A stretch of DNA of 64,000 nucleotides from Iningainema tapete BLCC-T55 (GTDB taxonomy: Bacteria > Cyanobacteriota > Cyanobacteriia > Cyanobacteriales > Nostocaceae): the NCBI RefSeq assembly GCF_014698965.1, contig NZ_JACXAE010000057.1, positions 62,001 through 126,000 on the forward strand. Reading direction: 5' to 3'. This document shows, in pieces, positions 49,722 to 58,194 of this stretch (position 1 is its first letter; every line of letters starts with the position of its first letter). Below the pieces are notes generated by a model, which worked only from the letters and a program-made list of their open reading frames with translations, had not been told where the DNA came from and did no database searches. Made by a program: the position numbers and the translations under genes.

Positions 49722-52400
49722 TTAATAAGTTTGGGGATTTAAAGCTTTTGTATATGTAATAATCGCTGATTTATTGTCAGTATGCTTACAGAGCAACTTT
49801 TCCTCAAAATCGTTGGTTTTGAGTTTAATGAACACACCCGGTAGTTCTACAAAACCTAGTTCTGGATTGTAAGGGTACTCTGGTTTATCTTCATACATTA
49901 GAGCAGCTTCATTATTTGGGTGAATCTCAATTACTATATCTTTCAAGTAAGCTGAACCCCATCCTAAATTTCGTACATCCCAGCGAGTTGTTTCCTGATT
50001 ATAGTAATGCTCGTACACATGAGTATTAGCGTACTGGTTATTGTCATTTTTAATCAAGCGGTCAATTGGGACTTTAATTTTATGCTGGTCTTTGCTACCA
50101 TCTTTATAAATCAATGTTGCTGAGGGTGTCCAACTGCGAGTGATTACTAAACCTTTTTCATGGGCTGTTTTACAAGTGAGGTCAGCACCATAAACGTAGT
50201 CGTGTAGCATTGAGAACACTTCCACTACTCGATAGTCGTCAACATGCTCAGAACGCGAAATACATTCGATAATCGCTTGAGTATCAAATTTTTCTAATGA
50301 TGTTAGTGTTTCTTGGTATTTTTGCCACCCGGACTCATCTAAGCTGTTTGCAAAGTCAGGGATGGAATTACCTACCACTATAACTTTGGCATCAGAAATA
50401 TTTCCTTTACGGTTACAACGTCCTGCTCTTTGAATCAAGTTTTCAGGAGGGCAAATTTCGGAAACAAGCACCTCAGCATTCAAATCACAACCAACTTCTA
50501 TTGCACTTGTTGTAATTAAAAGGTAAGGCTGATTTTTGGAATCGCGTTCTTGCAGTTGTTTATAAATACTTGGTCTAAGTTGGTCGGCAATTCTACCATG
50601 ATAGAGGAATAAAAACCTTCCTTGAGCATCAGTATTGCCACTTAAATAATTGTTTAAATACTGATAAATGGCTGCTGCATCTTTGACCCGTTCAACTACG
50701 GCAATAAGTCTCCGGTCAGTTTTAACAGTCCATTCTCGGAGAATTATTTGAGCAAATTCATGTTGGAAAATCTCAGGTACTTCAGAATCACGCTGAATAT
50801 GGCTAATCCATTCAAAGCCTTTTTGATTGAGGTAAGGTTGTCTTAAAGTTTGCTGCTGAAACTGCTTGAGTTTTTCAACCTTTTCAAGTTCATCAACATA
50901 ATCTATAGAGTTAAGATAATCAAAGCGTTCGATATACTCCTTAGGCATTGTGGCTGTCATCAGGATGAGCGATCGCCCTGCTTCGTAAAGTGCTTTGACT
51001 AAACTGTGAAAGTTTGTGAAGGAAATTTCATCATAGCTGTGAGCCTCATCAAAGCAGATGAGTGTTTTTTCTCGATGTATTCTCAAAGGGAAGGTAAATG
51101 ACTTCTGTTTGTCACCGAAACCAAAATAACGATAGAGAAATTTATCCAATGTTGTAAGGATAACATCACCTTTGTACAAATGGCGTCGGAGATTTGAAGT
51201 GCGTTTGGTTTCATCCCCATTTTTGTACACCCAGCGATACATCTGTGAGCCTGTGTCTACAACCAAAGAAACTTCTCTATCTTTTTGCAATATGGAAAAC
51301 TTCTTCAGGTATTTTTCGATACGCTCCTTCTGGTCTTCTAACAAGCTGCGAGCGGGTAAAGGCAGAATTAGGCGATAATTTGATGCTAATGCTGGAAACA
51401 ATACTGACTCAAACTTACCTGAACCAGTAGAACTTTTCAGCAAAATTGCAGGATGTTTTTCATCATTGGGGTCATAAATTGCCTCAAACATCTCAGCTTG
51501 CATAGGGTTAGGTGTAAAACCTGCTAACTGCTGATAGAAATCTTTTGCTGTCCACTCTTTTGATGTAATGGCTGAGCGATAAGGTTTGAGAATAATAGTT
51601 TTGGAAATAGATTCCTTTGGCTGACCCTGCTGAGATTGCCACCAGCGTTTAGTTATACGGTCTAGCGTCTTGCCTAAATCCCCCTCTCGATTATCTTTCA
51701 GGCATTTTTGCAACTCTCCATCTGTATCTAATTCAGCAGGTTGCATTGACCAACACCTAAAAGTTAGTTCAATGAAATTTAACTCTGGCTCAAATGCCCA
51801 AGGGTCTATCAGATAAGTTGTAGGTTCTGACTCATCTTGTGTAATGGTAAAGTCCATAAAAGCGCGAGATTCTGCCTGTTTTCCGTCTTCAAAAACTCGA
51901 CAAGCTAGCTCAGCCTCAATTTGATCGCACATTTCTAGAATGTAAAGTTCACGAGCATAGGCAAGCGGTTCTTTAGTTAAGATTTCAGCATAATGCTGTT
52001 CTTTTTTCAAGGTATAAGCATCACGACAGATATCCTCAACAGAAAAATCATGATGTCCAATTGCCAAAGCTTCTGCCCAAGCATCTTTTTTACTTTTAGC
52101 TAAGAACCGATGCCCTCGAAAAGAATAAGTGTATTCTTGAAATTTGCTTTTTGCAATTTTTGCTATAATTTCAAACCTTTGTGGTTTGCCATTGTCATGA
52201 ATGCTTGCGGCTTCGAGAACTTGGTCGAATGAAGACTCAGAGGGAAAGTCGTTTTTACGCCAACACTTCACCAATTTCCTGACATTACCGACATGATTAC
52301 CTAGTGCTTGAAAACGTACCTCAGAAGGAATTGGATTAACTTCACTAGGGAAGAAAACTCGACCAAACTTAAATGGATATTGGCGTTGTGGTTTAGACAT
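49722..52400 (-). CDS. cas3: Cas3 with N-terminal HD nuclease and DEAH-type helicase
   Basis: 892 residues from ATG 52400 (AGGTGA site upstream); a GTG nine bases earlier is possible. The N-terminal HD domain has SIHDNGKPQRFEI (near residue 67) and IGHHDFSVEDI. Helicase motifs: Walker A region SSTGSGKFES (~323), FDEAHSYDEI (~450), LMTATMPKEY, and IQRAGRCNRKG (~660). Canonical type I-D has an HD-less Cas3 and the HD domain on Cas10d; here it is on Cas3. Walker A has Phe where Thr/Ser is usual (GSGKF). The gene stands between csc1 and cas6, overlapping csc1 by 8 bases. Confidence 0.93.
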   Translation of the reverse strand: MSKPQRQYPFKFGRVFFPSEVNPIPSEVRFQALGNHVGNVRKLVKCWRKNDFPSESSFDQVLEAASIHDNGKPQRFEIIAKIAKSKFQEYTYSFRGHRFLAKSKKDAWAEALAIGHHDFSVEDICRDAYTLKKEQHYAEILTKEPLAYARELYILEMCDQIEAELACRVFEDGKQAESRAFMDFTITQDESEPTTYLIDPWAFEPELNFIELTFRCWSMQPAELDTDGELQKCLKDNREGDLGKTLDRITKRWWQSQQGQPKESISKTIILKPYRSAITSKEWTAKDFYQQLAGFTPNPMQAEMFEAIYDPNDEKHPAILLKSSTGSGKFESVLFPALASNYRLILPLPARSLLEDQKERIEKYLKKFSILQKDREVSLVVDTGSQMYRWVYKNGDETKRTSNLRRHLYKGDVILTTLDKFLYRYFGFGDKQKSFTFPLRIHREKTLICFDEAHSYDEISFTNFHSLVKALYEAGRSLILMTATMPKEYIERFDYLNSIDYVDELEKVEKLKQFQQQTLRQPYLNQKGFEWISHIQRDSEVPEIFQHEFAQIILREWTVKTDRRLIAVVERVKDAAAIYQYLNNYLSGNTDAQGRFLFLYHGRIADQLRPSIYKQLQERDSKNQPYLLITTSAIEVGCDLNAEVLVSEICPPENLIQRAGRCNRKGNISDAKVIVVGNSIPDFANSLDESGWQKYQETLTSLEKFDTQAIIECISRSEHVDDYRVVEVFSMLHDYVYGADLTCKTAHEKGLVITRSWTPSATLIYKDGSKDQHKIKVPIDRLIKNDNNQYANTHVYEHYYNQETTRWDVRNLGWGSAYLKDIVIEIHPNNEAALMYEDKPEYPYNPELGFVELPGVFIKLKTNDFEEKLLCKHTDNKSAIITYTKALNPQTY

Positions 52401-53220
52401 AAGCTTCACCTTTCAGCAGGTTGACGATAGAGACAGGGATATTAATTTCATTCCCATCAGTGTAGTATTCGAGGGTAGGAGCATAACCAGTTTGTTTTGA
52501 AAAATAAGCTGTAACAAACGGGACAAATCCCTCTACTTTAGCTGGCTGATTGTCCAGAAATCCTTCTGGCTCACATTGGTTTTGGGCATCTGTCGCCCAT
52601 TTGTAGCGATAGAGATTATAAATATCGCACCCGCTAACAAACTGGTTACTCTGCAAGAGAGTTTCCATCGGCACAATTGTTGAAGGATGAACTGTAGCGG
52701 TTTCTTGGCGTAACTCCAATATTTCTGAAACCTCTAAAACAATAGCAAAGCCTTCTTTACCTAACTTGCAGCCGTAACCTTTTAAGTCTCGAAAATGCTC
52801 TAATCCTTTTGGAGAATTAGCTACTACATAGCCAACCAATTCTTCTGCAATTAAATATTCCCAAGTGTGCAGTTGAAAATTTTCCTTGTCTCCATCTTGA
52901 TAAAGCCTGGAAAAAGCATCATGGTTAAACTCGCGCATTCCTTTGCGGTAAGTTCGATGTACTGCGCTCCAGGTTCCTTTAACTGGATATGCTCCTAGAG
53001 CCAAGTAACGTGGAGGTAAAGCATAAATTGGTGGGTTTTCATTGTTGACGCGAGTTTCAGGAATGTCTAACCCAACACTCATCATGCCTAACCTCCGCAA
53101 GAAACCAGATAGAGTAGTTGGAGGAACAAAAGGATAGGTGGCAATGTTGAGAATTGACCCAGGCAGTATGCGAAAGGTCATAGCTGCAGTGGGTTGAATT
53201 TTGAGTTCAACACAGTACAT
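52393..53220 (-). CDS. csc1: Csc1, Cas5-type backbone subunit of type I-D Cascade
   Basis: 275 residues. RAMP-like N-terminus (VELKIQPTAAMTFRILPGS) and the glycine-containing stretch VPPTTLSGFLRRLGM, typical for Cas5 proteins that cap the 5' handle of crRNA. The type I-D assignment rests on the neighbouring Csc2-like and Cas10d-like genes. Starts 3 bases after csc2. Confidence 0.85.
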   Translation of the reverse strand: MYCVELKIQPTAAMTFRILPGSILNIATYPFVPPTTLSGFLRRLGMMSVGLDIPETRVNNENPPIYALPPRYLALGAYPVKGTWSAVHRTYRKGMREFNHDAFSRLYQDGDKENFQLHTWEYLIAEELVGYVVANSPKGLEHFRDLKGYGCKLGKEGFAIVLEVSEILELRQETATVHPSTIVPMETLLQSNQFVSGCDIYNLYRYKWATDAQNQCEPEGFLDNQPAKVEGFVPFVTAYFSKQTGYAPTLEYYTDGNEINIPVSIVNLLKGEAYV

Positions 53221-53223
53221 AAT

Positions 53224-54096
53224 TCATGCTTGTAAAACAGTGTCTACGAACTGGCTGGAATACTCTTGTAATTTTTCCAAAGCAACATCCCCTATCCAGC
53301 GCTCAAAGTGCGTAAGTTGAATGTGATTAGTGTTTGCTTCTGGAGTTTTGGCAAGGCGAAGGAAGTCACTAATAGCCTCTTGAGGATTGGTAATTGATGG
53401 AGAAATAACTGGGCGCTTGCCTTTGGGAACAAGGTAGCGATCTACAACTAGAAGAGGCATTTGGTCAGCGGTTTCAGCGATCGCAATCCCCTTCGGATTC
53501 CCAGAACCAATGCGAGGCAAGGAATCTAGAAAAGCGTAACCAACAGAAGCAAACTCTGCGTCGGTGACACTGAGCGCATGGGTAGAGACAGGGTAGAGAA
53601 TTCCTGGCTGGTTATACTCGCGCTTAAACGGAATCGGGGTTTCTTCTTTCTGGTTGACAATGCGTGCAGGATGCATAGCTCGTTGCTTTTCCACTGGATA
53701 AATATCCTGCACCGCCACGCCGCCGCCGTGTGTCACGCGACCAATTAAAGTCTTTTTCCCAGCTATCAAACCACCATAGGGAGCGCAAATCGGACAGTTT
53801 GGCAAAGCGCAGGTTTCAGGAATGCCGCACTTTAGCTTGTCTCCCAGCAGTTCTCCGTTTTTGACAGGTGCCCAGATCAAACTGCGTCGTTCGACTCCAC
53901 GTCGTTTTGTTGGAGAGATGTAACATTTTTCTAGCGATCGCCCATCCTTCGTCGTTAGTTTGACCGACTCAACCAAGTTAACATTCACCTGTACTTCGTG
54001 ACCCAAGTAAAGTTCTTGAGAGCCTTCCAAAATTGCGTAAATATCAAAGTGTAGACGTGGATGCTTATCATCAGTTTTAGGAAGTCCAGTTGCCAT
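53224..54096 (-). CDS. csc2: Csc2, Cas7-type backbone subunit of type I-D Cascade
   Basis: 290 residues. RAMP fold with the type I-D-like cysteine cluster CGIPETCALPNCPICAPYGG and RVTHGGGVAVQDIYPVEKQ. The C-terminal part has DSLPRIGSGNPKGIAI. Several copies would form the spine along the guide part of the crRNA. Starts 2 bases after the large-subunit stop. Confidence 0.9.
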   Translation of the reverse strand: MATGLPKTDDKHPRLHFDIYAILEGSQELYLGHEVQVNVNLVESVKLTTKDGRSLEKCYISPTKRRGVERRSLIWAPVKNGELLGDKLKCGIPETCALPNCPICAPYGGLIAGKKTLIGRVTHGGGVAVQDIYPVEKQRAMHPARIVNQKEETPIPFKREYNQPGILYPVSTHALSVTDAEFASVGYAFLDSLPRIGSGNPKGIAIAETADQMPLLVVDRYLVPKGKRPVISPSITNPQEAISDFLRLAKTPEANTNHIQLTHFERWIGDVALEKLQEYSSQFVDTVLQA

Positions 54097-54098
54097 AG

Positions 54099-56558
54099 TT
54101 ATTTCTCACTTGTAGATTTCAGCTTGCGAACCAGTTCAGGAAAACGAGTGTAGAGAGAAAGTTTGAGTTGATAGGTCAACTCGTTCCAATCTTTTGGTTG
54201 AATATAATTACCTTCAGCAAAGTAAGTATAAGCTCTTAAAACATCATCAGCATATAGAGTCAGATAAATTTTTCCTGCCTCATCTTGCTCTTGTCTGTTA
54301 GAAATGCTCAAAGTCTCCATTAGCTTTTTAACTTGCTCATAAATAAAGTAGTTATCAGGATGTTGGTATAACCGAGCTTGAACACTCTTTTTTGTTTCAT
54401 CTCCAAGGGTAGCGTAATAGCAAAATGCAACAGCATCATCAACCTTTTCAATCAACTTGCTCACCTCTCGCTCAACATCTTCTTGCTTCATAGCCTTTTT
54501 TGCTGTACTCTCTAAAGACTGAGCAAATGCATAGGTCAAGCCAGTTAATGCAGCAACATCTCTGTATAACCTAGCTCGTTTTGATAATTGGTTATCTGAA
54601 CCCATAGAAACTCCTTTTGCGTCTAAATCCTTTTGTATCGCTCGCCAGTATCGCTCACGAACTTGTTCTAATTTAAATTCGTCTGAGAACTGGGCAACTT
54701 TTGTTAGAGTATAGTCTGCTAGATAAGGTAAATCCTGCTGTACATAACGCACTGCGTCTCCTAAAGTCATATTGATTTCTTTGCCAGCATTAATGATTGA
54801 CTGATTATAACTGTCCATCAACCCTTTGATGAAAATTAGATGCCTACTTTGTATATGTATCGGCTGACTGCCCTGAGTAATTAACGAAAATAGAAAATCT
54901 GCTAAAACTTCAACAGGAAAAAGAGAGGCTGCTTTAGCAATGGCATACTGTACTTGACCCAGCTTCTGAGATGCTAATTCTCCTTTGTTTGTCCGGTCTG
55001 AAGTCAAAATTAAATAGCGACCTGCACTCAAATGCATCTGTTTATTCGTCAGCATTCTGATGTAGTCTTTGATTTTTAGTTCAGAAACAGTGCTACTGTC
55101 AGCAGGTTCAAGCCGCAGAATAACGCTTTCATCTGTTACTTTGAGCGGAGAAGCAAAGGCTAATGCTGAACAGGAAGCACAGATATGAGGTCTACCTTCA
55201 CTCGAAGCTGACTGGCGACGTTGGGAAGGTTTCTCAAACATGAATCTTAAGACTTGCCATCGTGCTGTTTTGGGGTCAAGCGCAACCCCGCAGGAGTAGC
55301 AAAATTCTTTGCTGTCGTCTCCTGGCGATCGCACCTCTGGCAAAACAGGTTGCTCAGTAAGTAATGGTTGAGGCAATGGATCACTTGGTTTAGTTTCCAA
55401 AAGGCGATACATCTCGGTAATGCATTGCGTAAAAATATCACCACGAGTTGAGTTAATTTGATCGGTTGCCATTTTGGTAAAGTTCTTGGCGAGCGCACGA
55501 ATATCCTTGAAATTCTCTGGATTATTCTGCTCGTCTAGCTGAACAAACTCAAATGGATCGCCTTTAGATTCATTGAATAAATCCTGCTTCTGCTGAATAG
55601 ACTCTTGAGAAAAAACTAACTTTTCCCTCAGCTTCTCTTGCTGCTTTTGTAATTTTCGTTGGTCAGATTTAGTCAAATTTTGCTTTGCCAACTTAGATTC
55701 AAGTTGTTTTAGCTCTTGCCACACAGTATTTTGTTCTTCTAAATTTTTGCCAAAGGACTTGTGAAAATACTCAACGTATTTCTGAGCTTCCTTTGCCTGC
55801 ATTGCCTGCTTATCCTGCAAATCTTTTGCTTTGGATTTGCGTTCCTTCTCGTTGAGGTCGAGGTTAGCAAGGTCTTTTTCTAAGTCATTAATCTGCTGCT
55901 GACGAACTACCTGACGTTTTCTAACATCCCGAATAACTGCATAATACCAGGCAGCTAATACATTGGATTGCTCTTGAGTCAGAATTGGCACATCCAAAGT
56001 GCTGAATCCTCTTCCTGATAAAGTAATAGCATTCAGCATCACGATGAAAGTCTGAACTAAGCCTGGTAACTGATGCTTAGTATAGCCGTAAGCAGAGAAG
56101 GCAACTTTTTTAAGAAACTCTTCCCATTCTGTGAAGTTTTGTATTTGCTGATTGGGAATGAAAACTTTTACATGGCGATCGCTCTCATCGAGTACGACGA
56201 TTTGGTATTGCTTTTGCAAATACTCCAAAAATCTATCTATTGCACTCTCAATTGCTAATCTTGCTTGCAACTCACCAGGTAATGGGTATTTATAGAGAAT
56301 TTGAATTCTACCGATTGTTTGACCCTGATATATGACTTGGTTTTGTTCAAAGTCCAGTTGTAGAGATGCGTCTGTTATTTCATTTTGCTTTGCCAACGTT
56401 AACTCTCGCATGAGCCTGGGAGAGTTGAACGACGGTGCGATCGCCATTATATCCGGCATATTCGCTAGTACTGCAATTAGTGCTGACTTCTGAGTGGAGA
56501 CAACATCAGCAACTAAAGCGCTCAAGAGAATGCATATTTGAACGCTGCCTATATTCAT
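54099..56558 (-). CDS. cas10d: Cas10d/Csc3-like large subunit without HD domain
   Basis: About 819 residues from ATG 56558; a TTG at 56576 is possible. A zinc-finger pair typical of Cas10d lies in the middle (FCYSCGVALD near residue 419; HICASCSALAF near 461). A charged coiled-coil-like insertion (~210-350) precedes it. No HD nuclease motif is found at the N-terminus, where canonical Cas10d has one, and no GGDD cyclase motif. In the complex it should recognise the PAM and the target strand. Assignment rests on the zinc fingers and the csc2/csc1 neighbours; a Cas8-like name is possible. Confidence 0.8.
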   Translation of the reverse strand: MNIGSVQICILLSALVADVVSTQKSALIAVLANMPDIMAIAPSFNSPRLMRELTLAKQNEITDASLQLDFEQNQVIYQGQTIGRIQILYKYPLPGELQARLAIESAIDRFLEYLQKQYQIVVLDESDRHVKVFIPNQQIQNFTEWEEFLKKVAFSAYGYTKHQLPGLVQTFIVMLNAITLSGRGFSTLDVPILTQEQSNVLAAWYYAVIRDVRKRQVVRQQQINDLEKDLANLDLNEKERKSKAKDLQDKQAMQAKEAQKYVEYFHKSFGKNLEEQNTVWQELKQLESKLAKQNLTKSDQRKLQKQQEKLREKLVFSQESIQQKQDLFNESKGDPFEFVQLDEQNNPENFKDIRALAKNFTKMATDQINSTRGDIFTQCITEMYRLLETKPSDPLPQPLLTEQPVLPEVRSPGDDSKEFCYSCGVALDPKTARWQVLRFMFEKPSQRRQSASSEGRPHICASCSALAFASPLKVTDESVILRLEPADSSTVSELKIKDYIRMLTNKQMHLSAGRYLILTSDRTNKGELASQKLGQVQYAIAKAASLFPVEVLADFLFSLITQGSQPIHIQSRHLIFIKGLMDSYNQSIINAGKEINMTLGDAVRYVQQDLPYLADYTLTKVAQFSDEFKLEQVRERYWRAIQKDLDAKGVSMGSDNQLSKRARLYRDVAALTGLTYAFAQSLESTAKKAMKQEDVEREVSKLIEKVDDAVAFCYYATLGDETKKSVQARLYQHPDNYFIYEQVKKLMETLSISNRQEQDEAGKIYLTLYADDVLRAYTYFAEGNYIQPKDWNELTYQLKLSLYTRFPELVRKLKSTSEK

Positions 56559-56648
56559 TGTGTGTGTAATTTTCAAGTTTAAGTAAGTGGGAGAAGTAGA
56601 TACTATCCCCCCACATCAAAGCAATGCTCTTTAAGAGAGTAGTTTTGA

Positions 56649-56837
56649 CTAAATCATTAGTCGATACTCGTGTTGCTGACCTTCAATTCGGCGTTTATCG
56701 AACTTGTAACCCTGCTTCTTCAAGATATGTATAGTTGCGGAGAACCTGTGACTAACTTTCTCTACCAGTTCCTTGGAAGAGTGCCAGCATCCATCCGACA
56801 TGAGTCGGAGTAAACGGTCTGGAAGGTTATCATTCAT
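56649..56837 (-). CDS. Small winged-helix protein at the head of the cas operon
   Basis: 62 residues from MNDNLPDRLLRLMSDG. LLRLMSDGCWHSSKELVEKV followed by HRFSATIHILKKQGYKFDKR is a winged helix-turn-helix pattern. It lies between the cas promoter and the large-subunit gene on the same strand, so it is the first gene of the cas mRNA. It may be an autoregulator of the operon or a small Cascade accessory; neither is shown. Confidence 0.7.
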   Translation of the reverse strand: MNDNLPDRLLRLMSDGCWHSSKELVEKVSHRFSATIHILKKQGYKFDKRRIEGQQHEYRLMI

Positions 56838-56955
56838 GGCAATTGTGTCCAAAGGGTGTACAACCAGACAAGCCATGCGCTATCCTATGAATTGCGAGAA
56901 CATAGGCGGACTGGGCGCTTGTCTAGTTCGCTTTCCAATCTACAATAATTTAATC

Positions 56956-56993
56956 GTCTGTGTCAATGGATGCTAAGTTTATAGCACAAAGAC
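56956..56993. promoter_or_regulatory. cas operon promoter overlapping a PAM-flanked guide match
   Basis: On the - strand an extended -10 TGCTATAAA (TATAAA = 56978-56983) should start transcription near 56971, ~134 bases before the winged-helix gene. On the + strand GTC (56956-56958) precedes TGTGTCAATGGA (56959-56970), which matches the first 12 bases of the pseudo-spacer at 57077 (11 of 12). A bound Cascade would cover the start site and -10. Confidence 0.6.
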
Positions 56994-57055
56994 TATTCAA
57001 AGTATTTCAAAAACTGTATGCTGTATAGGCTCCAGTAAAAATACACTCTAATTCC

Positions 57056-57163
57056 ATCCCTATCAGGGATTGAAAATGTGTAAATGGAGCGCTTAAGTTA
57101 ATAGCACAACTTTTTTGAATCCCTATCAGGGATTGCCAGCCAGACTTAGACGCTGGCTTTTTT
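57056..57163 (+). ncRNA. Candidate CreR-like crRNA: degenerate repeat, pseudo-spacer, degenerate repeat
   Basis: Two repeat-like halves ATCCCTATCAGGGATTG (57056-57072; 57119-57135) match the 3' half of the crRNA repeat with the same T-to-C loop change. The first continues into ATTGAAAA (57069-57076), a handle with one change. The 41 bases between begin with TGTGTAAATGGA, a near copy of the cas promoter start site. A Rho-independent terminator follows on the same strand. The design matches Cas-regulating guide RNAs known from other type I loci; that it is one is inference. Confidence 0.6.
57135..57163 (+). terminator. Rho-independent terminator after the pseudo-repeat
   Basis: GCCAGC (57135-57140) pairs with GCTGGC (57152-57157) around an 11-base loop, then TTTTTT. 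No gene ends here on the + strand, so it should terminate a short RNA from the region before it. Confidence 0.85.
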
Positions 57164-57280
57164 AGTGTTTTTTGAGCAAATACAATGATACTTTTAGTCT
57201 ATATTCTCCTATTTAACTTTGATACAATTACAATAACGGTTAAAAACGGATAATGTCAATAGTGTAATTAGAAAAAAGTG

Positions 57281-58147
57281 ATGACACGAAAAAAAGAAAC
57301 AATTACACTGTCAATTCCACCAGGGACGAAAGAGCAACTAGAGGCGATCGCTCGTCGCTTAAACATCCTTTGGGGCAAAGAACCCAGTATTTCTGGGTTA
57401 ATTGTGGCGATCGCCCAACAATCTGTAGAAGTTGGAAAGCCATTTACCCTTGACTCCAATCAAGTCAATGCCTTGCAGCAAGCCATCAAAGCTTTAAATG
57501 ATGCAGGTCGTGTGGGGGAAGCACAAACTGTACTTGCACTTTTGCTTGACAGAAGCAACCTGGAAGCTCCTTTACGTCAATCCCTGATGAAACAACTCAA
57601 TCAACCCACCCAACTATGGCGGAATCAAATTGAAGAGCTAGTTAAACAACAGCAACCATTCCATCTTCTCTACCACAACTCACAAGGAGAGGATTTAGAT
57701 TATACAGTTCGTTATGCTGAAGTTCGCTTCTTCGACAACCGCTTCTATCTGATGATCTGGTGCGAAGAAACTCAAGACGTAGAAAATGACATCCCAGATA
57801 TACCAGAACTATGGCATAACCGTTGCTTGGTTTTTAACGGCATTCAGTCAGTTATCCCAACCAGTGGTAATTGGCGAGGTGAACTAGATCATCTCAAAGT
57901 GTACTTACACTTTCGGGGATGGCTGAAAAAATCCTACAAGCGTAGACCTGAAGAAGACATAGACGATAAAATTGTCGGAGACGTGCGACAGGTGGAGCGC
58001 AAAGTCGTAAATCATTTTTGGTTAATTAGAGAAGTCTTGCGCTATTGGGATGAATGCGTGATTGTTGCACCTGATAACCTGCGTCAACGCATACAGCAAA
58101 AGCTACGCACCCTATGCGATTTTTACGATATCGAAACTAAAGAGTGA
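57281..58147 (+). CDS. WYL-domain regulator of the CRISPR locus
   Basis: About 288 residues. N-terminal ribbon-helix-helix-like part (ETITLSIPPGTKEQLEAIAR), then a WYL domain: FHLLYHNSQGEDLDYTVRYA, RFYLMIWCEETQDV, with a WCX-like end (VIVAPDNLRQRIQQKLRTL). A WYL protein (Sll7009) stands divergent to the type I-D operon of Synechocystis 6803 and was reported to repress it. The same position here suggests the same job. WYL domains may bind nucleic acid or nucleotides. Confidence 0.88.
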   Translation: MTRKKETITLSIPPGTKEQLEAIARRLNILWGKEPSISGLIVAIAQQSVEVGKPFTLDSNQVNALQQAIKALNDAGRVGEAQTVLALLLDRSNLEAPLRQSLMKQLNQPTQLWRNQIEELVKQQQPFHLLYHNSQGEDLDYTVRYAEVRFFDNRFYLMIWCEETQDVENDIPDIPELWHNRCLVFNGIQSVIPTSGNWRGELDHLKVYLHFRGWLKKSYKRRPEEDIDDKIVGDVRQVERKVVNHFWLIREVLRYWDECVIVAPDNLRQRIQQKLRTLCDFYDIETKE

Positions 58148-58194
58148 ATGGGTGATGTGGGGCGATCGCCTGAATTTTTCTACCCATTGTCCAT

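Noticed and set aside
54099-54300. YADD near the end of the Cas10d-like protein as a cyclase motif
   Set aside because: It lies near the C-terminus, outside the place of a palm GGDD motif, and no CARF-type effector is found in the window.
57056-57163. tracrRNA or a plain third CRISPR array
   Set aside because: Type I systems need no tracrRNA. The 5' halves of the repeats are not conserved and only one spacer-like stretch exists, so a regulatory guide is the better reading.
37893-58147. CRISPR-associated transposon (CAST) of type I-D
   Set aside because: No tnsA, tnsB, tnsC or tniQ gene is present, and adaptation genes and an intact HD-Cas3 are.
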